DNA of 36,543 nt from Ilumatobacteraceae bacterium (lineage in GTDB: Bacteria; Actinomycetota; Acidimicrobiia; Acidimicrobiales; Ilumatobacteraceae): NCBI GenBank assembly GCA_023253435.1, contig JALRGJ010000001.1, positions 1 to 36,543 of the forward strand, given 5' to 3'. The position numbers were made by a program, and so were the translations under genes. The notes beneath the pieces are model-generated. The model worked only from the letters and a program-made list of their open reading frames with translations, did no database searches and was not told the origin of the DNA. Of this stretch, positions 8,074 to 15,048 are shown one piece after another; position 1 is the stretch's first letter, and each line of letters starts with the position of its first letter.

Positions 8074-9482
8074 TCAACGTGGATGTTGTCATTCTTGGCG
8101 GGGGCCCTGTGGGATGTTTGCTTGGTGTCTTGCTCAATGACATGGGGGTATCCAACATGATTGTTGAACGTGATGTTGTGCCATATCAATTACCGCGCGC
8201 AATCGTCATGGATGATGAAATTCAGAGGCTATTTGTAGATCACGGTATGGGCGAGTGGCTACAAAATTTCACTTCACCGATGAAACGCGCAGATTTTGTT
8301 GGCGTAAATGATGAAGTGTTTATTGGTGCAGACATACCACCATTGGGTTTGCAGGGATTGCCACCTGTAGTGGCTCACTATCAACCACAACTAGACACCA
8401 TGTTGCGAGCAGAAGTGGAAAAGCGTGGTTCTCACGTGAGGTGGGGGCGCACGGTTTCATCTATGACAGATCTCGGTGAACAAGTTCTAACTGTTCTAGA
8501 CAATGGTGAGAATGTGACATCACGGTGGTTTATTGGAGCCGATGGTGCATCTAGTTGGACACGAAAACAAGTGGGCCTTTTACTTGAAGATCTCCGTTTT
8601 GATCAACAGTGGCTAGTGGTAGATGTGGAGCTACATGATGATTCCACAGCTTCACTTCCAGTGGGTGCACGTCAGTATTGCGTTCCGGAACGACCAACAA
8701 CCTATGTCCAAGGCCATGCAAAATATCGCCGTTGGGAGTTCCAAATTCAATTGGAGGAAGATGCAGAGCAACTCAATACTCATGAAGGATTGTGGGAATT
8801 GTTGTCTCCCTGGCTCACTTCTAAAGATGCAGATCTCATCAGATCAGCTGTGTATCGCTTTCATGCAGTGGTGGCTCCAGATATGCGAAAGGGCAATGTT
8901 TTCTTAGCTGGAGACTCCGCTCACCAAACTCCACCTTTTGCTGGGCAAGGTTTGAATTCGGGAATGCGCGATGCCATAAATCTGGCATGGAAGATGTCTT
9001 TAGTGGTGCGAGGACTTGCAACAGAAAAGATTCTCGATACGTATTCACAAGAGCGAGTGCCACATGTGAAGAGTGCTGTTGCGCATGCGGTAGATATGGG
9101 CCGCCTCATCGATCAATTGGCCGGACGCGTCAGTCATGGAGTTGATGTTGAGAGTGGCTACGGGGGTTCCCGTCCACAACCACATATTGAGTCAGGCATG
9201 GTGGTGGGAAATGATCCACGGGTGGGGCACCAGTTCTGGTATCACCAGGCAGTCTCTGAGGCAGTTCGCAAAAATCTTGCATCGTTTGCAGTGGTGTCAC
9301 GCACACCGATAGAGATGAGTGATGCGTGGGTGCAATTGAGTGCTGTCAATGTTGTTGCACCAGAAGCAGTTGGAGAGGATTTCGCAATTGTTGTGAGACC
9401 AGACCGATTTGTGGCAGGAGTAGCAAAGACTGCGAATGAACTAGAGCAGATAGCAACTACTCTCAGTGCTTATGTCCGATGA
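8070..9482 (+). CDS. FAD-dependent aromatic hydroxylase, MhpA/PHBH-like
   Basis: This 470-residue class A flavoprotein monooxygenase has the N-terminal FAD site DVVILGGGPVGCLLG, the DG motif in FIGADGASSWTRK and the GD motif in LAGDSAHQTPPFAGQGLNSGMRD. The C-terminal thioredoxin-like extension is short. Closest in style are 3-(3-hydroxyphenyl)propionate hydroxylase (MhpA) and resorcinol or phenol hydroxylases, which put a hydroxyl ortho to an existing one with NAD(P)H and O2. It overlaps the TetR stop (ATGA), and the VOC ring-cleavage enzyme is two genes upstream. A phenol released by the arylsulfatase could be hydroxylated here to a catechol-type substrate; the exact substrate is unknown. 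The last eleven bases overlap the start of a small CxxC protein. Confidence 0.92.
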   Translation: MINVDVVILGGGPVGCLLGVLLNDMGVSNMIVERDVVPYQLPRAIVMDDEIQRLFVDHGMGEWLQNFTSPMKRADFVGVNDEVFIGADIPPLGLQGLPPVVAHYQPQLDTMLRAEVEKRGSHVRWGRTVSSMTDLGEQVLTVLDNGENVTSRWFIGADGASSWTRKQVGLLLEDLRFDQQWLVVDVELHDDSTASLPVGARQYCVPERPTTYVQGHAKYRRWEFQIQLEEDAEQLNTHEGLWELLSPWLTSKDADLIRSAVYRFHAVVAPDMRKGNVFLAGDSAHQTPPFAGQGLNSGMRDAINLAWKMSLVVRGLATEKILDTYSQERVPHVKSAVAHAVDMGRLIDQLAGRVSHGVDVESGYGGSRPQPHIESGMVVGNDPRVGHQFWYHQAVSEAVRKNLASFAVVSRTPIEMSDAWVQLSAVNVVAPEAVGEDFAIVVRPDRFVAGVAKTANELEQIATTLSAYVR

Positions 9483-9633
9483 ACATCCTGTGTATGAGGT
9501 GAAGCCAGTAGCGAAAGAGAAACAAGACTGCATGTCTTGTGGTTCACCTTTTGCAACTCCATGGAGCACAACGGATGGCAAGGCATGGTTGTGCAGAGAA
9601 TGTGCCAACCTTCATGGCTTGGGTTGCCCGTAA
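9472..9633 (+). CDS. Small double-CxxC (zinc-ribbon-like) protein, 53 aa
   Basis: An ATG at 9472 opens a 53-residue frame that overlaps the hydroxylase end by eleven bases and stops at 9633, three bases from a convergent gene. It contains CMSC (Cys20, Cys23) and CREC (Cys41, Cys44), seventeen residues apart, plus His48 and Cys52 near the end. That pattern suits one structural zinc in a ribbon or GATA-like knuckle. The first nineteen residues are charged and probably flexible. The paired cysteines and tight coupling argue for a real gene rather than a chance frame. Function is not recognised; it may be an accessory or metal/redox protein for the hydroxylase. Confidence 0.72.
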   Translation: MSDEHPVYEVKPVAKEKQDCMSCGSPFATPWSTTDGKAWLCRECANLHGLGCP

Positions 9634-9636
9634 GTT

Positions 9637-10506
9637 TTAACGTCTGCGAGGCCTGGCAGCGGGCATCCAATTTTCACCAGCTGTCTGATTGATGTGCTCA
9701 ACAAAACGTTCACCAACCGGTTGAATGAGAGAGACAAATTTTTCAGTGTTGTCTTTTCCAAATAGTTGCCAGGGAATCTGTGATAGCTGGTCGGTACGGT
9801 CCTCAAGTAACTGTCTGTAGGCAATACCTGCGTCGTTCACTACTCCATCCGTCACGAACCCTCTGTCAGCAAGAGATTTCAATCCTCTCTCAATTTCAGC
9901 ATCATCGGCGCCACGGCTTCTCGGAATCCATTCTTTCGGGTATCCCATCCATGCATCGTGCAACAGTCCTGCTTCAACTATTCCAATGTTGTCGTTCACC
10001 AATATTGCAAAATGTGTATCACCACGCCATTCTCGAATTGTGTTGATGGCGTTCCAAGATGAGAGAGTCGGGTGCATGGGACGCGGCCATGATTTGTGTG
10101 CTGCAAACAAAACACGGCCACCTTGTGGCAATTCGTCCACCACCTTCCATAAGTCGGTTGATAGTTCTCCCAAGGGTTCGATTATCTCGGGGGCTAAGTT
10201 CTGTAGACCCACCAGCACCGCAGCATCACGCGCTTCGGTCACTTCATGCCAATTTTTTATATGTGGAGCAGCGTGGTTCACAGCAAAATGAACGAACTCG
10301 CGTTTGATTGTGTAAAACGCCGCAGTTACCGCTTCTGCGCCAGCACTTGCTAGCGGTGCCCCCCTATTAGTGATGTAGTGACCTAGTCCATCGGGAACTC
10401 CCAGTTGAGAAAGATGGTGTTTTGCCAATGGGTCCCAAAAGATCCAACCAATTAATTGATGAGATGCAAGTGATGCATTTCGAGTGAGAGCCATCCAGTC
10501 AGTCAT
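9637..10506 (-). CDS. SCO6745 family protein (SalK-like)
   Basis: The 289-residue protein matches the actinobacterial SCO6745 family by overall pattern. There is an N-terminal helical region with HQLIGWIFWDP, a central GRVLFAAHKSWPRP, then EWRGDTHFAILV and HDAWMG, and a C-terminal winged-helix-like part with LADRGFVTDGVVNDAGIAYRQ. Members are related to SalK-type proteins and have no established enzymatic role; the winged-helix-like end suggests regulatory or ligand-sensing activity. No signal peptide or membrane segment is visible. It lies 32 bases after SurE on the same strand and is probably cotranscribed. It converges closely on the small CxxC gene. Confidence 0.78.
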   Translation of the reverse strand: MTDWMALTRNASLASHQLIGWIFWDPLAKHHLSQLGVPDGLGHYITNRGAPLASAGAEAVTAAFYTIKREFVHFAVNHAAPHIKNWHEVTEARDAAVLVGLQNLAPEIIEPLGELSTDLWKVVDELPQGGRVLFAAHKSWPRPMHPTLSSWNAINTIREWRGDTHFAILVNDNIGIVEAGLLHDAWMGYPKEWIPRSRGADDAEIERGLKSLADRGFVTDGVVNDAGIAYRQLLEDRTDQLSQIPWQLFGKDNTEKFVSLIQPVGERFVEHINQTAGENWMPAARPRRR

Positions 10507-10538
10507 ATGCCCAAACTACTTTCGACTGTTGTGGAGAA

Positions 10539-11381
10539 TTACGAGTACAGAATGTTCGCATCACCCACTAAGTCTGTGAGTGAGTTGTGAATATGGTCTG
10601 TCCCGTGTTCTGCAACATCGTCAAATCTGCTGAGATACGTAATAGAAACGCAACCCTCTTCAATGGCTCCACCATCCGTATGTGAAGGCATAGAAACTGG
10701 TTCTCCATATTCCATGCGTACGTAGTAGGAGCCGTCGTAACCTTCTTTTGGTTCCATCTGTGCGTTCATCATGGAGCGTGGTGCAATTAGACCTATGTTT
10801 GTGCGTCTCCAGCCTTTGATGTCTTCTATCTCTGTATTGGGAACATTTACATTGATGGTAAGAACTTCTTCTGGTTGATTTGTCATCCATGCACCTACCA
10901 CCGATGATGCAACGGTTGCCGCAGTGTCCCACTTCTGACCTTTCACTGCGTCGTCCCAACCTTGGCCTTCTACTCCGAATCCCGTGACTGCTTGGCTGAC
11001 GGCAATTCCCGTGACTCCACCATTACGCGCAGTAATTGCAGCTCCCACTGTTCCGGAGTGATACACAGAGCGACCAACATTGGCTCCAGGGTTTATTCCG
11101 GCAACAACTAAATCAAAAGGATCTCCATACAAACCAAAGCGAGCAAAATACACACATAGTGCAGGTGGACCACTGACAGCCCATGAAGTATCAATTCCTT
11201 CAACATGTCGTTTATGAATCTCTGGCTGAATCAAATGCAAAGCTCCAATCGCAGCTCCCGCACCGGAGTACTCCTGATCTGGTGCTGCAATCACGACTTC
11301 ACCAAATGAGCGCATTGCTCGGGCAAGTACGTGAAGGCCTACTGAATCAATACCGTCATCGTTGGTTACCAGGATTCTCAT
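10539..11381 (-). CDS. surE: 5'/3'-nucleotidase SurE
   Basis: The 280-residue protein opens with MRILVTNDDGIDSVGL, the SurE signature in which two adjacent Asp residues (8 and 9) bind the metal. The other hallmark blocks follow: APDQEYSGAGAAI, DLVVAGINPGANVG and SGTVGAAITARNGG. The last contains the residues that hold the phosphate. SurE removes phosphate from nucleoside 5'- and 3'-monophosphates and short polyphosphates and is linked to stationary-phase survival. Length is near the family norm with a somewhat long C-terminus. It is divergent from the Baeyer-Villiger monooxygenase across 133 bases and precedes the SCO6745-family gene. The ATG at 11381 is fixed by the conserved N-terminus; AGAGG lies just upstream. 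Confidence 0.93.
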   Translation of the reverse strand: MRILVTNDDGIDSVGLHVLARAMRSFGEVVIAAPDQEYSGAGAAIGALHLIQPEIHKRHVEGIDTSWAVSGPPALCVYFARFGLYGDPFDLVVAGINPGANVGRSVYHSGTVGAAITARNGGVTGIAVSQAVTGFGVEGQGWDDAVKGQKWDTAATVASSVVGAWMTNQPEEVLTINVNVPNTEIEDIKGWRRTNIGLIAPRSMMNAQMEPKEGYDGSYYVRMEYGEPVSMPSHTDGGAIEEGCVSITYLSRFDDVAEHGTDHIHNSLTDLVGDANILYS

Positions 11382-11514
11382 GCCTCTTTTCTAGCCTCCA
11401 CTTGGGAAAACTAAGTAGCCAGAGGATGTATGCCAGGTAAAGCCTTCGCTTATTTCATACTGGTAATGCAGTGATACTTTGCCCACAGGAACAAAACACA
11501 TATTGAGGTCCAAC

Positions 11515-13305
11515 ATGTCTTCGGAACTTCCCTTTGATCCCGATGAATTGCGTAACAAATACCGTGCTGAACGCGACAAGCGATTGCGTGCAGATGGCAA
11601 CGAACAATATGTAGAGATTGCGGGAGAGTTTGCTCATTTTCTTGATGACCCATACTGCAATCCTGAAGATCGAGCTCCATATTTAGGAGAAACAGACGTA
11701 GCAATTATTGGTGGTGGTTTTGGTGGACTCCTCATGGGAGCACGACTGAGAGAAAAAGGCATCGGAAATTTCAAAATCATTGAAAAGGGCGGCGACTTTG
11801 GAGGTACTTGGTATTGGAACCGGTACCCAGGTGCTGCATGTGATGTTGAGTCCTACATCTACCTTCCTCTTCTAGAAGAGATGGGCTTCATGCCTGCCTC
11901 TAAGTACACACCTGCTCCAGAAATCCTCGAGCATTGCCGTCGAATTGGCAATCACTTTGATTTATATCCACGGGCGATGTTTCAGACTGAAGTGAAAGAC
12001 ATGGCGTGGGATGAATCCGACAAACGTTGGGTAATCACCACCAATAAAGGTGACTCTGTTCGGGCACGTTTTGTGTGTATGGCAAATGGTCCACTTCATA
12101 GACCAAAACTTCCTGGTATCCCGGGTGTGGGCACTTTTGAGGGCCACTCATTCCACACAAGTAGATGGGACTATGACTACACCGGTGGAACAAGCGAAGG
12201 TGATCTCACCGGTCTTGCTGACAAAGTGGTGGGCATTATCGGTACTGGTGCCACTGCGGTGCAATGTGTTCCTCATCTGGGTGCGGGAGCAAAACATTTG
12301 TATGTGTTCCAACGCACACCTTCTTCTATTGATGTTCGTAACAACACCCCCACAGATCCTGAATGGGTAGCCTCCTTGCAGCCCGGTTGGCAGCGTCGGC
12401 GTTTAGAGAACTTCACCAATCTCACGTCAGGTGCGTTTGACACAGAAGATCTTGTCAATGATGGTTGGACGGAGATTGTAGGAAACCTACTATTGCGAGC
12501 TCGAAAAGAGGGAGGCTTGGGTACCGACCCAAGTGAGATTGGCCAAATTGTTGAGATCGCAGACTTTGAGAAGATGGAACAAATACGTTCCCGAGTAGAC
12601 GCAGTGATATCGGATCCAAATACTGCCGAAGCTTTAAAACCTTGGTACCGACAATTCTGTAAACGTCCTTGTTTCCACGATGATTATTTGCCAACTTTCA
12701 ATAGACCAAACGTCACCTTGGTGGATACTGAAGGAAAGGGAGTTGATGCAATTACTCCCAAGGGAGTGGTGGCAAATGGAGTTGAGTATGAACTTGACTG
12801 CCTGATCTATGCCACTGGTTTTGAAGTAGGTACCGATTACACACGTCGATCTGGTTATGAAGTAACAGGTAGGGGTGGAAGAACTCTCACTGATAAGTGG
12901 AAAGACGGCGTCTCTACGTATCACGGTTTTTATAGCCGGGATTTTCCCAACTGTTTCATCATCAGTATTGCGCAATCAGGTGTATCTGTGAATTTTCCAC
13001 ACATGCTTAATGAGCAGGCAATTCATCTCTCTCATGTTTTACAACATGTTTTGGAAAACAACATCACCCTCGTGGAGACCACCGAAGAAGCCGAACGAGA
13101 TTGGGTGCAAACAATTATTGAAAACTCAACAATGAATCTTCGTTATCTCGAGGCTTGCACTCCTGGTTATTACAACAATGAGGGCCGACCATTAGAGCGA
13201 GCAGCTCAAAATGGAGGATACGGAAAAGGGCCCGTCAATTTTGTTCGTATGTTGGAAGCGTGGCGAGAAGCCGGAGATTTTGCGGGACTCGAGTTCTCTT
13301 CATAA
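11515..13305 (+). CDS. Flavin-containing Baeyer-Villiger monooxygenase
   Basis: From the ATG at 11515, with GAGGT seven bases upstream, the product is 596 residues; an in-frame TTG at 11479 lacks support. The FAD-binding fold is VAIIGGGFGGLLMGARL. The Baeyer-Villiger fingerprint F-x-G-x-x-x-H-x-x-x-W-D is present as FEGHSFHTSRWD, with Asp in place of the more common Pro, a known variant. The NADPH fold is VGIIGTGATAVQ, followed by FQRTPSS. The length with an N-terminal extension matches phenylacetone, cyclohexanone and steroid monooxygenases. It inserts oxygen next to a ketone to give an ester or lactone. The substrate is unknown. It stands alone between divergent SurE and a convergent ABC exporter. 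Confidence 0.95.
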   Translation: MSSELPFDPDELRNKYRAERDKRLRADGNEQYVEIAGEFAHFLDDPYCNPEDRAPYLGETDVAIIGGGFGGLLMGARLREKGIGNFKIIEKGGDFGGTWYWNRYPGAACDVESYIYLPLLEEMGFMPASKYTPAPEILEHCRRIGNHFDLYPRAMFQTEVKDMAWDESDKRWVITTNKGDSVRARFVCMANGPLHRPKLPGIPGVGTFEGHSFHTSRWDYDYTGGTSEGDLTGLADKVVGIIGTGATAVQCVPHLGAGAKHLYVFQRTPSSIDVRNNTPTDPEWVASLQPGWQRRRLENFTNLTSGAFDTEDLVNDGWTEIVGNLLLRARKEGGLGTDPSEIGQIVEIADFEKMEQIRSRVDAVISDPNTAEALKPWYRQFCKRPCFHDDYLPTFNRPNVTLVDTEGKGVDAITPKGVVANGVEYELDCLIYATGFEVGTDYTRRSGYEVTGRGGRTLTDKWKDGVSTYHGFYSRDFPNCFIISIAQSGVSVNFPHMLNEQAIHLSHVLQHVLENNITLVETTEEAERDWVQTIIENSTMNLRYLEACTPGYYNNEGRPLERAAQNGGYGKGPVNFVRMLEAWREAGDFAGLEFSS

Positions 13306-13316
13306 GGCATAGTTTT

Positions 13317-13340
13317 TGGTTAATGCTTTGTTGATTAACC
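13317..13340. terminator. Hairpin between the convergent BVMO and ABC permease genes
   Basis: TGGTTAAT and ATTAACCA form an 8-bp stem with an eight- to ten-base loop, preceded by five T residues. On the minus strand this becomes a stem followed by an A-rich to T-rich change typical of simple terminators. It overlaps the permease stop codon and could serve both genes. Confidence 0.45.
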
Positions 13341-14135
13341 AGAAATGTTTCGCTTATCAAAAAAATAAAATGTTGTTAATGCGCAGATCATTGATATTGC
13401 AGCAGTAGTCATCATCTTTGCCCAATCAAAGCCATCGAAGAGTGGTGTTGTGCCAATTGTCCAATCAAACATATTGATGGGCATAGTCGCATCAAGAAAA
13501 TCTACGAGGGGGGCAAGTGAATACACCAGAAAGCTTCCTATTGCGAACGCCATCGATAATCCGAGTGCTGATGCACGCGCACCAGTAATCGATCCGATAA
13601 GTGATGCTAAGGACATTGCGAGGGTACCAAGTAGGAAAAGACACGTACCACCGGCCAAAAACTTTGAGACAGAAATTGACATGCCTAACAATCGTGCCCC
13701 AATGATGGTGGTAGTCAGAAAACTTGTCGTAGTGATCAGCATCACAGTCAGGGAAGCTCCGAAACGGGAAACCAAATAACTTGCGCGTGAGATTGGTAGC
13801 GCGATCGCTATATCGGCAAATCCTGATTCTTCATCTTCAGTGGTGACTCGAGCACCCCATGAACAGCCGAGGCCAATAAATATGAACGGCACGACAAATG
13901 ACATCAATTCCGTTGTTAAGTAACCAGTTTCTGAGGTGTAGTCGTTGATGCGAATTATTTCTTTAAATGCATCAGGAAAAGCATCTATGAGTGAGGACCA
14001 GTCGGAGGATGATGAACGAATAGTGGGGTACACAGACAATTGAATAACAACAATTGCGGCTACTCCAAGTGCCCAACCGACAATCCCACGTAGATGATCC
14101 GTCATTGATTTGCTTAATAGTGCTTTATGAAACAT
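13335..14135 (-). CDS. ABC-2 type transporter permease
   Basis: From the ATG at 14135 this is a 266-residue membrane protein with about six hydrophobic segments. They include GIVGWALGVAAIVVIQLSV near the start, LMSFVVPFIFIGLGC, LTVMLITTTSFLTTTIIG, FLLGTLAMSLASLIGS, ALGLSMAFAIGSFLVYSLA and a last one ending in TTFYFFDKRN. The motif TEDEESGFADIAIALPISRASYL, between segments two and three, is typical of ABC-2 exporters of the EcsB/NatB/YhaP type. The gene overlaps the ATPase gene by eleven bases, so the two are coupled. A longer frame from 14171 would lie deeper in the ATPase gene and is less likely. Substrate (lipid, drug, peptide or polymer) is unknown. Confidence 0.87.
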   Translation of the reverse strand: MFHKALLSKSMTDHLRGIVGWALGVAAIVVIQLSVYPTIRSSSSDWSSLIDAFPDAFKEIIRINDYTSETGYLTTELMSFVVPFIFIGLGCSWGARVTTEDEESGFADIAIALPISRASYLVSRFGASLTVMLITTTSFLTTTIIGARLLGMSISVSKFLAGGTCLFLLGTLAMSLASLIGSITGARASALGLSMAFAIGSFLVYSLAPLVDFLDATMPINMFDWTIGTTPLFDGFDWAKMMTTAAISMICALTTFYFFDKRNISG

Positions 14136-15027
14136 CTTGGACTCCAGTTTCTGAAATGAAGATGTCCTCAAGGCTTGGTGCCGCCGCAGTTATATCTTGA
14201 GCGTTCAATTTTGCTGCTACGGCAAGTGCAGGAGCTACTGCGCCAACAACTGTGCACACAATGGAGTCATTAACTGACGTGACACTTTGGATTCCAGGAA
14301 TCACCTGGAAATCTTGTATTGGTACAGGTGAATTAAATTCAAAGGTCAAGGTATGAGCCATTCGATCCTTTAGTGAATGCACCGAGTCAACAAGCAAGAG
14401 TGAACCCTTATTCAAAATCGCTACTCGTTCTGCCGAAGTTTCCACCTCATGCATTACGTGTGATGAAAGAAGTACCGCGGCACCTCTGTTTCGCGTTTCT
14501 TGGAGAAGCTCTTCAAAATCTCTTTGCACTATTGGGTCTAATCCTGATGTTGGCTCATCAAGAATCAACACATTGGGTTTGTGCATGAACGCCTGAACTA
14601 CACCCACTTTTTGCTTGGTCCCCTTGGAGAGGGAACCAATTTTTCTGGAGGGATCAAGATTGAATCGATCAATTAATTGAGATAGGTACACAGGATCTAA
14701 GTTGCCGCGCATACTTCCGCAAAAATGAAGCAACTCATGCACGGTTGATCGGTGAGGTAAACGTAGCGTTCCGGGCAGGTAACCCACTGAAGAGCGCGAG
14801 GTGCCATCGCGAAGACGTACGTCGATTCCATTAATGAATGCCTCGCCACTGCTGATTTTGATGAGACCCATAAGCATTCGCATCACTGTGGTCTTGCCAG
14901 AACCATTTGGTCCGAGAAAGCCCATGACTTCTCCCGGATGCACATCAAAAGTGATGCCCTCTACTGCGCGTTTTTCGTTGTAGTGCTTAGTTAATGCACG
15001 AATTGTAATAGGAAGTGATGCGCTCAT
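14125..15027 (-). CDS. ABC transporter ATP-binding protein
   Basis: The 300-residue protein has one complete ABC ATPase domain: Walker A GPNGSGKTT (39-47), a signature loop LSKGTKQK (133-140, a divergent LSGGQ), Walker B LILDEP (154-159) and the switch His in LLSSH. The C-terminal 90 residues form the extra domain common in CcmA/DrrA/NatA-type exporters. It energises the permease encoded immediately downstream, presumably as a dimer of ATPases and permeases in the cytoplasmic membrane. The start ATG is preceded at seven bases by TACGCT, suggesting its own leaderless promoter in the 21-bp gap after the CtpE-like gene. Confidence 0.95.
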   Translation of the reverse strand: MSASLPITIRALTKHYNEKRAVEGITFDVHPGEVMGFLGPNGSGKTTVMRMLMGLIKISSGEAFINGIDVRLRDGTSRSSVGYLPGTLRLPHRSTVHELLHFCGSMRGNLDPVYLSQLIDRFNLDPSRKIGSLSKGTKQKVGVVQAFMHKPNVLILDEPTSGLDPIVQRDFEELLQETRNRGAAVLLSSHVMHEVETSAERVAILNKGSLLLVDSVHSLKDRMAHTLTFEFNSPVPIQDFQVIPGIQSVTSVNDSIVCTVVGAVAPALAVAAKLNAQDITAAAPSLEDIFISETGVQDVS

Positions 15028-15034
15028 CAGTTTC

Positions 15035-15040
15035 AGCGTA
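15035..15040 (-). promoter_or_regulatory. Probable leaderless -10 box of the ABC exporter operon
   Basis: TACGCT on the minus strand lies seven bases before the ATPase ATG at 15027, matching TAnnnT and the leaderless spacing of other genes here. Confidence 0.35.
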
Positions 15041-15048
15041 GGGCTGAG

